The translations under genes were made by a program, and so were the position numbers. 25,301 nucleotides of DNA, taken from contig CAKARF010000006.1 of assembly GCA_916720465.1 (NCBI GenBank), positions 1-25,301 of the forward strand, written 5' to 3'. Under the pieces are notes generated by a model that worked only from the letters and a program-made list of their open reading frames with translations, did no database searches and was not told the DNA's origin. Of this stretch, positions 15,901-22,628 are shown one piece after another (the stretch's first letter is position 1; each line of letters opens with the position of its first letter). This stretch comes from an uncultured Atopobium sp. (GTDB taxonomy: Bacteria > Actinomycetota > Coriobacteriia > Coriobacteriales > Atopobiaceae).

Positions 15901-16896
15901 TTACGCGAGAGCACCCTCAAGAGCCTTGAGGTTTTCGCGCATAACAGAGAGGTAATCCTCGCCTGCCTTGAGCTCTTCGTCAGTAAGTCCCTCAAGTGGG
16001 TTGAGCTCTTCTACACGAGCACCTGTTGCCTCAGCAATTGCCTGAGCAACCTTAGGGCTTACCAGTTCCTCCGTAAAAATAACCTTTACATTATGCTCTT
16101 TTACGAACTCGGTAATCTCTTTCATTTCCTGAGCATTTGGCTCTGCATCTGCCTCAACACCCTCAATAGGCATCTGAGTAAGACCGTAAGCCTCGCACAA
16201 ATAACCAAATGCCTGGTGAGAAACAACAATTGTCTTGTTAGGCAGAGAATCAAGACCCTTGTGGAACTCATTATCAAGCGTATCAAAATCAGCGTTAGCC
16301 TTATCAAGATTGGCAGCATACTCTGACTTGTGCTCAGAGTCCTTCTCGGAAAGGGCTTCACAAATATTCTTCATCTGAATCTTTGCATTCAGAGGGCTCA
16401 GCCAAACGTGAGGGTCAGTTCCGCCATGGTCATGGTCATGATCATGGTCGTCTTTCTTCTCCTCATGATCGTGATCATCGTCCTCTTCAAGCTCAAGAAG
16501 TTTAACGTCTTTGCTGGTCTCAACTGCTGTAAGTTTTGTGCCAGAACCAAGTCCATCAAGTACGTCCTTGACCCAGTGCTCCATACCAGCACCGTTGTAA
16601 ATCAAGAAGTCTGCTTCCTGGATAGTCTTCATATCCTTGCTGGATGGTTCCCAATCATGTGGCTCAGTACCTGCTGGAACGAGACATGTTACCTCAGCAT
16701 GATCGCCAGCAATGCGCTTTGCAAAATCGTACATAGGATAAAAACTTGCCACAATGTTGAGCTTCTTCTGGTCTTTATTATCAGAAGCTCCTTCTTGCTT
16801 TTGAGCCTCAGGCTTGCAGCCAGCAAGAATAGCACTCACGCCAAAAGCGGAAGCTACAAGTGCGCTACGACGAGAAACGGTTGGATTCAAATTCAT
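15901..16896 (-). CDS. znuA: Zinc-binding lipoprotein of the ABC importer (ZnuA-like)
   Basis: The extracytoplasmic substrate-binding protein (cluster A-I), 331 aa. The signal peptide ends in the lipobox LAGC with Cys27 as lipidation site. The SRRSAL segment (8-13) with paired arginines is reminiscent of a Tat signal, though the Sec route is equally possible. Predicted metal ligands are His80 (PHDWEP), His163 (PHVWLSP), His227 (VSHQAFG) and Glu276/277 (FTEEL). Between the first two lies an acidic His-rich loop (139-157), characteristic of zinc-specific members. The frame is open to 16992, but the ATG at 16896 has GGGAG nine bases upstream and yields a proper signal peptide. It is the first gene of znuA-znuC-znuB. 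Confidence 0.94.
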   Translation of the reverse strand: MNLNPTVSRRSALVASAFGVSAILAGCKPEAQKQEGASDNKDQKKLNIVASFYPMYDFAKRIAGDHAEVTCLVPAGTEPHDWEPSSKDMKTIQEADFLIYNGAGMEHWVKDVLDGLGSGTKLTAVETSKDVKLLELEEDDDHDHEEKKDDHDHDHDHGGTDPHVWLSPLNAKIQMKNICEALSEKDSEHKSEYAANLDKANADFDTLDNEFHKGLDSLPNKTIVVSHQAFGYLCEAYGLTQMPIEGVEADAEPNAQEMKEITEFVKEHNVKVIFTEELVSPKVAQAIAEATGARVEELNPLEGLTDEELKAGEDYLSVMRENLKALEGALA

Positions 16897-16911
16897 GTTA
16901 CATCTCCCAAA

Positions 16912-16941
16912 ACTATAAAAACCAATACGGTGTAGTGCCAA
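16912..16941 (-). promoter_or_regulatory. Candidate proximal promoter of znuACB
   Basis: TTGGCA (16936-16941) and TATAGT (16912-16917), each five of six to consensus, are separated by 18 bases on the minus strand. Transcription would start almost at the ribosome-binding site of znuA, leaving a very short leader. Confidence 0.4.
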
Positions 16942-16989
16942 ATTCAACAAACAAAATTGCGCGATTACCATTACTACCAAGCATAAAAA

Positions 16990-17014
16990 CATGGCGAGAA
17001 ACCCGTGTTTCTCG
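16990..17014 (-). terminator. Terminator-like hairpin in the znuA leader
   Basis: Eight perfect base pairs (CGAGAAAC at 16995-17002 with GTTTCTCG at 17007-17014) and a 4-base loop are followed on the minus strand by CCATG and then TTTTT. It lies about 95 bases before the znuA start codon. It may be an attenuator or the final terminator of the upstream DUF421 transcript; the 5-base gap before the T-run makes it weaker than a canonical terminator. Confidence 0.45.
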
Positions 17015-17034
17015 TTACTTCTTTGCCTTTCTAC

Positions 17035-17064
17035 TCACTTCTCATCATCTGAACATGCATTCAT
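17035..17064 (-). CDS. Possible 9-codon leader ORF in the znuA leader
   Basis: An ATG at 17064 with AAAGGGG four bases upstream opens a reading frame encoding MNACSDDEK, ending in TGA. It lies between the two hairpins of the znuA leader. It includes one Cys and three acidic residues, which is too little to infer metal sensing. The ribosome-binding site is stronger than expected for random sequence, but short ORFs of this size occur by chance. Confidence 0.25.
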   Translation of the reverse strand: MNACSDDEK

Positions 17065-17081
17065 GCTTCCCCTTTAGCACG

Positions 17082-17111
17082 AAAGCGGGCTGTCTTCCGA
17101 CAGTCCGCTTT
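17082..17111 (-). terminator. 13-bp hairpin between the DUF421 gene and znuA
   Basis: The arms 17082-17094 and 17099-17111 pair over 13 positions, including one G-U. On the minus strand the loop is GGAA, a GNRA tetraloop. It lies 111 bases after the DUF421 stop. Only three T's follow, so it may be a weak terminator for the upstream transcript. If the distal promoter is real it would instead be a 5' stabilising hairpin of the znuA mRNA. Confidence 0.5.
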
Positions 17112-17124
17112 CTAAAAGTTAGCC

Positions 17125-17152
17125 TTAGTATACATATTCCAATTCAAGTCAA
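17125..17152 (-). promoter_or_regulatory. Candidate distal promoter of znuACB
   Basis: TTGACT (17147-17152) lies upstream of TATACT (17127-17132), with only 14 bases between them, or of TACTAA (17125-17130) with 16 bases. The spacing is short, but both hexamers are good. A start near 17118 would place the hairpin at 17082-17111 at the very 5' end of the mRNA. The overlapping GGCTAAC sequence resembles a half-site of DtxR-family metal-repressor boxes, but the other half is not conserved. Confidence 0.35.
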
Positions 17153-17221
17153 CGATAAATTTTTATTTTTTCCGCAAACGGAACTGGAATAAACAGGTCA
17201 ACTATTTTATCTCTTGCTAAC

Positions 17222-17866
17222 CTACTGATCTTTCTCCGCATACGGAGTAATAATCAGATTTCCACTATTATACTCACCCAAATAAACCTCTGAAGCAGAT
17301 TCATAACCTTGACGCTGAAGTTCTTTTTCAAGCCAATTTTCTTCCAAATCAAGCGCATCAAGAATATTTGTCTGAACTTGTCCATCAGTAATAAGTGGGA
17401 ATCTAACGTTCTCTTCTCCATGCTGAACAATAATAAGCTGTCCATTTTGCTCAAGAATTGCACGCTTAACTTCTGAGGTGTAATTCACTCCTGCCTGGCG
17501 AAGCTTCAACGACACATCGTAGGCAGTGAGTCCCATAGATCTACAGTTGTCTACAAGCAGCTTGCCCTTATCAATAACAATAATAGGACGTCCATCAATC
17601 AGCTGCTTGACCACCATATTGTTAGTTCTCAGCCATTTGAGAGTCATAACAATAATGAGCCAAATAAGCAGAACAAGGGTGTACTGCAAAATGGTAATTG
17701 AACTGTTATAAATCATGCCGCCAACAATGCCGCCAAGTACAAAGTTTTGAACCTGGTCAATTGCTGCAGTTGGTGCTAGGTTTCCTTTTCCGCTGACGTT
17801 AATTGCCAGAACAAGCGAGAAAAGACCGATGCACAATTTAATGGCAACTTCTAAATAAAAGTTCAT
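17222..17866 (-). CDS. DUF421 (YetF-like) membrane protein
   Basis: A 214-aa membrane protein of the DUF421/YetF group. Hydrophobic segments lie at about 5-23, 40-54 and 57-77. These are followed by the typical soluble domain beginning at about 85 with VKQLIDGRPIIVIDKGKLL and containing LRQAGV. The molecular role of this family is not established; relatives have been linked to spore properties in Bacilli, which is unlikely to apply here. It starts four bases after the DUF3290 gene ends, and its GAGGAG ribosome-binding site lies in the end of that gene. The two proteins probably work together. The C-terminal region after about 150 is acidic (LDALDLEENWLEKELQ). Confidence 0.85.
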   Translation of the reverse strand: MNFYLEVAIKLCIGLFSLVLAINVSGKGNLAPTAAIDQVQNFVLGGIVGGMIYNSSITILQYTLVLLIWLIIVMTLKWLRTNNMVVKQLIDGRPIIVIDKGKLLVDNCRSMGLTAYDVSLKLRQAGVNYTSEVKRAILEQNGQLIIVQHGEENVRFPLITDGQVQTNILDALDLEENWLEKELQRQGYESASEVYLGEYNSGNLIITPYAEKDQ

Positions 17867-17870
17867 CGAT

Positions 17871-18314
17871 CTACTCCTCTACATGCTTAATGTCATTACC
17901 AATAAGATTGATCTGCTCAATAACATAGTCATTCTCGGTATTTTTCAAAACGTGATAATACTTACCGTCAACCTCAAGATACGAGGGATTTCCCTGGCTA
18001 TCAAAGGCAACGTACACGTGGTCAAAATCAACCTCAAGACGTCGAGCAATGTTTTCTTGTGAGGCAATAATTGACTCATAATGCTTACTTGCCTGATTGA
18101 CCTGTAACACACGATCAAGCTGCAGAAGTCCAAGAAAAATGAGCGAAAACAGCGCAATGAGCGCCAGCTCACGATACTTAGAATTCTTTCTATCACGCAT
18201 GTAATGCACAAGCGAAAAGACCATCAAAAGTGCAACAAGACCAAATAGAACAAGCTGAGTCCAGTCAAATACTGTCGCATGGTGAATTAAATAGTTATGG
18301 GAATAGAACTCCAT
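17871..18314 (-). CDS. DUF3290 membrane protein
   Basis: A 147-aa protein with two predicted transmembrane helices (about 18-38 and 49-66) separated by a short basic loop (RDRKNSKYR). A soluble C-terminal domain (about 70-147) contains VYVAFDSQGNPSYLEVDGKYYHVL. This matches the DUF3290 family as I remember it, which is commonly encoded beside DUF421 proteins in Gram-positive bacteria. Function is unknown. The ATG at 18314 has AAAGGAAG upstream. It follows nagA after only 37 bases with no visible terminator, so it may be transcribed with the amino-sugar genes, or from a promoter inside nagA that I could not identify. Confidence 0.8.
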   Translation of the reverse strand: MEFYSHNYLIHHATVFDWTQLVLFGLVALLMVFSLVHYMRDRKNSKYRELALIALFSLIFLGLLQLDRVLQVNQASKHYESIIASQENIARRLEVDFDHVYVAFDSQGNPSYLEVDGKYYHVLKNTENDYVIEQINLIGNDIKHVEE

Positions 18315-18351
18315 AGGCTTCCTTTAGTTTGCATTACTCAAGATCTGCTGC

Positions 18352-19518
18352 TTAAGCCTTGAAGACACTCTTTCCACCAAGGAACGTCTCTTCAAGCTGA
18401 AGATCTTTTGTAATAACAATAAAGTCTGCGTCATATCCAGGACGAATGAAGCCACAAACATCATCAATTCCACAGGAGCGAGCTGGGTTTTCTGAAGCCA
18501 TACGAACTGCCTCTTCAGCAGATACAATGCCCCAGTCAAAGACGTTCTTCACGCCTTCAAACAGACGAAGGATTGAACCGGCTAGGCTGTGAGACTCATC
18601 CATCAGACGAGCAGTTCCGCCTTCAACCACAACGGGGAAATCGCCAAGTTTGTACTGTCCATTAGGCATACCACCTGCACGCATGCAGTCGGTAATAAGA
18701 ACAGTATGGTCATATCCCTTTGCATTTACCAGAGCGCGAACAGCAATAGGATTAAGGTGATGGCCATCGCAAATAGCCTCTGCATAGGTACCGTGGGTAG
18801 TCATTGCAGCGCCAACCATACCTGGCTCACGGTGGTGAAGACCGCTCATGCCGTTATAGGTGTGGACAAAGATATCCGCACCAGCGTTTACACAAGCAAG
18901 TGCCTCTTCGTACGTTGCATCGGAGTGTCCCAAGGCAACGTGAACGCCGCGGTCTGCCATCTCTGCACAGAACTCTGGAGCACCATCACGCTCTGGAGCA
19001 ATAGCAATCTTGGCGATCCAGCCGTCAGCACGCTCCTGCCACTCATCAAAGACCTCTACATCTGGATCCAAGAAATACGCAGGATTCTGAGCGCCCTTGT
19101 GTTTCTCGGTAAAGAAAGGTCCCTCCAGGAAGATGCCCTGGATACGAGCAGCGTCAATGCCATTTGCCGCAATTCCCTCTGCTGCATCAGCAACGGACTC
19201 ACAAGCATCACCGGTCTGCTCAACGCTTGCGGTCAGTGTTGTTGGAAGCCAAGAAGTTACGCCGTTAGAGAGCAGGCCCTGAGCAATCTCAATGACGCCA
19301 TCAGGATCACAATCCATGATGTCATGATCGAGAAAACCGTGGATATGCGTATCAACAAGACCTGGTGCTACCCAAGAGCCCGTACGGTCAACAATCTCAC
19401 ACTCTGGCTTCTCTTTAGTAAAGTGGCCAAAGACGCCATCTTCGATAAGCAAGTAACCTGGACCAGAAGTTGCTCCTGGTAAAAAGAACTTATCTGCTTT
19501 AACTGCAAATGTACTCAT
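18352..19518 (-). CDS. nagA: N-acetylglucosamine-6-phosphate deacetylase NagA
   Basis: An amidohydrolase-superfamily deacetylase that converts an N-acetylhexosamine-6-phosphate (GlcNAc-6-P or GalNAc-6-P) to the amine and acetate, in the cytoplasm. Of its 388 aa, visible active-site features are HxH at 58-60 (DTHIHG), Glu132 in FLEGPF, His198 (LGHSDA), His219 (VHTYNGM) and the catalytic Asp277 (LITDCMR). The ATG at 19518, six bases after GAGG, is preferred over an in-frame start at 19539 that lacks a site. It lies 57 bases downstream of agaS, with a hairpin in the gap. Pairing with AgaS suggests GalNAc-6-P (the AgaA role) may be the true substrate, but sequence alone does not separate the two. 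Confidence 0.93.
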   Translation of the reverse strand: MSTFAVKADKFFLPGATSGPGYLLIEDGVFGHFTKEKPECEIVDRTGSWVAPGLVDTHIHGFLDHDIMDCDPDGVIEIAQGLLSNGVTSWLPTTLTASVEQTGDACESVADAAEGIAANGIDAARIQGIFLEGPFFTEKHKGAQNPAYFLDPDVEVFDEWQERADGWIAKIAIAPERDGAPEFCAEMADRGVHVALGHSDATYEEALACVNAGADIFVHTYNGMSGLHHREPGMVGAAMTTHGTYAEAICDGHHLNPIAVRALVNAKGYDHTVLITDCMRAGGMPNGQYKLGDFPVVVEGGTARLMDESHSLAGSILRLFEGVKNVFDWGIVSAEEAVRMASENPARSCGIDDVCGFIRPGYDADFIVITKDLQLEETFLGGKSVFKA

Positions 19519-19539
19519 ACGTACCTCAATCATTTTCAA

Positions 19540-19564
19540 AAGGACGCGCCATAGGCACGTCCTT
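19540..19564 (-). terminator. Intercistronic hairpin between agaS and nagA (weak terminator or processing element)
   Basis: Ten base pairs (19540-19549 with 19555-19564, one G-U) and a 5-base loop are followed on the minus strand by TTTTGAAAAT counted from the stem end. It almost fills the 57-base gap. The short T-run suggests partial termination or mRNA stabilisation rather than a full stop. Confidence 0.45.
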
Positions 19565-19575
19565 ATTAGTAATTC

Positions 19576-20742
19576 CTACAGTGAGTGAATTGTAACACCC
19601 TTGACTACTCGATTAACCTGACCGGTTGGAGAAGGTGTATCCGGTTTGTTATTAACACGGACTGAGTTCAAAAGCGCTACCACCTGAGCAACCATTACAA
19701 ATGGCAAGGCCAAATAAGGAGCTGGTAGAGGCTCTGAAAGTACTGGAAGACTAAAAGTTCTTCCCGTAAAGTTTGTTGCACCCTCTTGCTCAATACCAAT
19801 GGTCAGAGCGGCAATCTGGTCTCCCTTAATCTCGTCAAGAATATCCAGATCATATTGACGGGTGTAAGGATTGTTAGAAACAAAATCAAATACCAGAGTG
19901 TGCTCGTCAACAAAAGACTTTGGTCCGTGGCGATATCCCATTGAGGAATCCCACGACGTTGCATTAATACCAGCAGCAAGTTCCAAAATCTTAAGCTGTG
20001 CCTCATGAGCAAGGCCCACAAATGGACCGGAGCCCAAATAGGTAATGCGGTTGAAATCGCTCTTAAGCCACTCAGCAATCTCTTCCTCGCGCTCAATTAC
20101 CTGCCTACCCAGCTCAGCAGCGTCAGAAATCCAAGCCTTCTTCTGCTGGTCGTCGGCATTATCAAAGACAAGCGTTGCAAGAAGTGTCATGCAGCTATAG
20201 GAGCCGGTCATTGCAAAGCCCTGGTCATTTGCACCAGGAATAAGCAGCAGCAATGTGTCATCTTTACCTGCGGACTCAACGGCAAGTTTTCCTTCAGGAG
20301 CGCAGGTAATATTGATAAGCAAAAGATTTTTGACAATTTTGCGAGCAATATTTACTGCAGCAAGGCTCTCTGAACTATTACCAGAGCGTGCAAAAGAAAC
20401 CAGGACCGTTGGATCTTCTGGATCAAGGCTGCCATAAGGATCAGAAACAATATCAGTGGTTGCAACAGATGCAAACTCAAAAGAGCTCTTCTCGCCATGA
20501 GAACGAAGATATGGAGTAATGGTATCGCCTACATAAGCCGAGGTACCTGCGCCCGTAAAGACCACGCGCGTACGACGTCCCTCACCAAGACTGCGAGCAC
20601 GCTCAACAAACTCTTTAATTGCAGAAAGGTTCTCCTGATAAATGCCAAAGGTAGATTCCCAAAGCTCAGGCTGCTGTTTAATCTCGGCAGTTGTAATATG
20701 CGCGCCTAGTGCCTTTAGCTCTTCTTGGCTCTTCTTAAACAT
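19576..20742 (-). CDS. agaS: SIS-domain sugar-phosphate isomerase/deaminase AgaS
   Basis: A 388-aa protein with two sugar isomerase (SIS) domains, matching AgaS, the galactosamine-6-phosphate deaminase/isomerase that yields tagatose-6-phosphate and ammonia. Phosphosugar-binding motifs are visible as TGAGTSAYVGD (63-73) and SFARSGNSSES (116-126). The second domain carries YLGSGPFVGLAHEAQLK and GYRHGPKSFVDE. The start at 20742 has GAGAAGGGA upstream. The gene lies 22 bases after the GntR regulator and before nagA, giving deacetylation and deamination steps in one unit. The kinase and aldolase needed to finish the tagatose pathway are not in this window. Confidence 0.88.
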   Translation of the reverse strand: MFKKSQEELKALGAHITTAEIKQQPELWESTFGIYQENLSAIKEFVERARSLGEGRRTRVVFTGAGTSAYVGDTITPYLRSHGEKSSFEFASVATTDIVSDPYGSLDPEDPTVLVSFARSGNSSESLAAVNIARKIVKNLLLINITCAPEGKLAVESAGKDDTLLLLIPGANDQGFAMTGSYSCMTLLATLVFDNADDQQKKAWISDAAELGRQVIEREEEIAEWLKSDFNRITYLGSGPFVGLAHEAQLKILELAAGINATSWDSSMGYRHGPKSFVDEHTLVFDFVSNNPYTRQYDLDILDEIKGDQIAALTIGIEQEGATNFTGRTFSLPVLSEPLPAPYLALPFVMVAQVVALLNSVRVNNKPDTPSPTGQVNRVVKGVTIHSL

Positions 20743-20764
20743 TAATATCCCTTCTCACAGCTAT

Positions 20765-21493
20765 TTAACTGCGTGTATGTACAATCTTGTATCTAAATTG
20801 ATCAGCGCGAGCCACACTTAAAGTGAACTCAACAATATTGTTTCTGTCATTGTAGGTTGTACGCGTAAGGCTCAAAACAGGTGAGCCCTCAGAAATTTGC
20901 AATAAAGTGGCGTCATCCGAGCGAGCAATTGAAGCCTTGAACTCCTCTTCTGCCACGCCAATCTTTATGTTGTAGTCTTCTTCAAAAATTTGGTACAGAG
21001 ATTTTTGCTCAACATCATGAACGGTGAGCGAGAAAAACTGTGAGACTGGAAGGTAGGTTACCTCCAGCATCATAGGCACATTATCAGCACTTCTTAAACG
21101 CTTGATGTGGAAGAGTTTCTCGCTAAGAATAACGTGCATATGCTGGGCTAAAAATTTATTAGCCTCAATAGTGTCAAACTCAAGAATAGTTGTCTTTGGA
21201 ACGCGGCCCAACTGACGCTGCTGGTCAGTAAAGCTATAGCCGCCCATAAGGTCTGTTGCACGCTCAGAAACGTCTGCAACAAAGGTACCGCGGCCACGCT
21301 GGCGATAAATGAGCCCCATGTGTTCAAGCTCTTGCAGGGCAAGTCTTACCGTGGTGCGAGAAAGTCCATAGGAATCGGAGAGCTCACGCTCAGAAGGAAG
21401 TGGATCGTCTGGGTCCATCTCGTTTTCAATACGATAGCGCAGCATATTTGCTAACTGCTCGTAGAGTGGCTGTCTTCCCATAAACGCTGTCAT
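20765..21493 (-). CDS. GntR-family (HutC/UTRA) transcriptional regulator
   Basis: A 242-aa regulator with an N-terminal winged helix-turn-helix (about 8-74, including LPSERELSDSYGLSRTTVRLALQELE and the wing RQRGRGTFV) and a C-terminal UTRA ligand-binding domain (about 95-238). Regulators of this type (DasR, NagR/YvoA, AgaR-like) respond to amino-sugar phosphates. Its likely target is the TGGTA-N2-TACCA site upstream of the PTS operon, so it would repress uptake until substrate appears. The ATG at 21493 lies seven bases after AGGAG; a TTG one codon earlier is less suitable. Its ribosome-binding site begins right after the T-tract of the terminator that follows the EIID gene, so its expression may depend on read-through. 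Confidence 0.9.
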   Translation of the reverse strand: MTAFMGRQPLYEQLANMLRYRIENEMDPDDPLPSERELSDSYGLSRTTVRLALQELEHMGLIYRQRGRGTFVADVSERATDLMGGYSFTDQQRQLGRVPKTTILEFDTIEANKFLAQHMHVILSEKLFHIKRLRSADNVPMMLEVTYLPVSQFFSLTVHDVEQKSLYQIFEEDYNIKIGVAEEEFKASIARSDDATLLQISEGSPVLSLTRTTYNDRNNIVEFTLSVARADQFRYKIVHTRS

Positions 21494-21505
21494 CAAAACT
21501 CTCCT

Positions 21506-21540
21506 ATAAAAGACGGGTGCCCACTAAGTGGACACCCGTC
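21506..21540 (-). terminator. Intrinsic terminator between EIID and the GntR regulator gene
   Basis: The arms GACGGGTG (21512-21519) and CACCCGTC (21533-21540) pair perfectly. A G-U pair and a further four pairs (CCAC/GTGG) follow, closing a 3-base TAA loop. On the minus strand TTTTAT follows directly. The stop codon of EIID is eight bases before it and the regulator's start codon is 18 bases after the stem, leaving no room for a promoter in between. Confidence 0.85.
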
Positions 21541-21548
21541 ACACTTAC

Positions 21549-22628
21549 TTAACCCCAAATATATGGGAGAACGCCAAAGCCAGAACCAAGAAGTGCAATT
21601 ACCAGAAGCAGGCAGATGCACATAATTGGAGTCCAGTTACGCTTTGCCATGAGATAGTACAGGCAAAGGGTAAGAGCCAGTGGGATAAGCTTTGGGCAAA
21701 CGCCGTCGAGGATCTTCTGGATGTCAATGGAGACAGGAGAAGTGACTTCCTCGCCAACAGTTACCAGGTTAACGCCTTTGCCGACTGGAGCAATAGCAGT
21801 AGTGCCGTCCTTGCCATCAGCAGTCTTGCCGCCGATGAACATAACGGACTTAGGATCCTTCTTGTAGTCAGCATAGGAACCCTTAGCAAAGAGAGCCTTG
21901 TCATACTGACCAGAAGCAAGCTGCTCATCAGAAAGAGTTACCTGAGAAAGAACAACGCTGTGTGTCTCGCCGTTAGGGATGTTTGCGCCAGCGCCAAGCT
22001 TGGTTCCGCCGTAGCAGACAACCAGGCAACCAACAACAAAGACGCCCAGGATAGAAGCAGCACGAGTAAACTCTTTTGCGTTCTCGGTGAGCAGGGTAAT
22101 TGCGTCAGTGCCCATCTTGTAGGAAAGGTTCATCAGCCAATAACGTACCGCAAACTGTGCGATGTTAAAGATGATGAGGAACAAGAATGGTGCAAAGACG
22201 TTGCCGGAGATTGCCATGTTAGAGGTAATACCAGCAGTAATTGGAACAAGGGTGAACCAGAACAGTGCGTCACCAATGCCGCCCAGAGGGCCCATTGCAG
22301 AAACGCGGACTGCACGAATGGTTGGGATGTCCAGCTTGTTCTGCTCAAGGGAGAGAACAATACCCATAACAAAAGTAACCAAGAATGGGTGGGTATTGTA
22401 GAACTCAAGGTTGTGACTCATGGAAGCAGCAAGGTCATCCTTGTTGTCGCCGTGAATCTTCTCAAGACCTGGGAGGATACCGTAAAGCCAACCAGCTGCC
22501 TGCATTCTCTCGTAGTTAAAGGAAGCCTGCAGGAACAGGGAGCGCCACACCATCTTGTTGAGTGTCTTCTGATCAAGTGGCTCAGCAGGAGTGGTGTTCT
22601 GATAGGTATCAGGAATATTAAATGCCAT
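21549..22628 (-). CDS. PTS mannose-family EIID component
   Basis: The EIID membrane subunit of a mannose/N-acetylgalactosamine-type phosphotransferase system, 359 aa. The family N-terminus (LNKMVWRSLFLQASFNYERMQAAGWLYGILPGL) and the GPLGGIGDALFW motif (113-124) are clear, and hydrophobic C-terminal segments are at about 190-206 and 305-358. It is longer than the usual 270-300 aa because of a polar loop of about 95 residues (207-303) between the last membrane segments. The ATG at 22628 with GGAGGTGA upstream is preferred over an in-frame start at 22667 within EIIC. It overlaps the EIIC gene by 11 bases, consistent with a tight EIIC-EIID pair. The substrate is inferred from nagA/agaS to be an N-acetylhexosamine. 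Confidence 0.93.
   Translation of the reverse strand: MAFNIPDTYQNTTPAEPLDQKTLNKMVWRSLFLQASFNYERMQAAGWLYGILPGLEKIHGDNKDDLAASMSHNLEFYNTHPFLVTFVMGIVLSLEQNKLDIPTIRAVRVSAMGPLGGIGDALFWFTLVPITAGITSNMAISGNVFAPFLFLIIFNIAQFAVRYWLMNLSYKMGTDAITLLTENAKEFTRAASILGVFVVGCLVVCYGGTKLGAGANIPNGETHSVVLSQVTLSDEQLASGQYDKALFAKGSYADYKKDPKSVMFIGGKTADGKDGTTAIAPVGKGVNLVTVGEEVTSPVSIDIQKILDGVCPKLIPLALTLCLYYLMAKRNWTPIMCICLLLVIALLGSGFGVLPYIWG

Larger units (their letters stand above)
16897..17221. other. Intergenic region upstream of znuA
   Basis: This stretch of 325 bases holds two promoter candidates, the GNRA-capped hairpin, the possible 9-codon ORF and the terminator-like hairpin listed separately. A small dyad TTCCG/CGGAA lies near 17172-17186 beside an A/T-rich run. 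No recognisable Zur palindrome was found. An in-frame extension of znuA to 16992 would encode a hydrophobic segment but has no ribosome-binding site. Confidence 0.5.

Noticed and set aside
16897..16992. Hydrophobic 32-residue N-terminal extension of ZnuA
   Set aside because: It has no ribosome-binding site, while the ATG at 16896 has one and gives a normal lipoprotein signal peptide with lipobox.
17119..17137. DtxR/IdeR-type metal-repressor box at the distal znuA promoter
   Set aside because: Only one half (GGCTAAC) resembles the consensus; the other half shows no symmetry, so no operator is called.
18589..19482. A 297-codon open frame on the plus strand opposite nagA
   Set aside because: NagA on the other strand has all its catalytic motifs; the plus-strand translation is Cys/Asn/Ser-rich and resembles no family.
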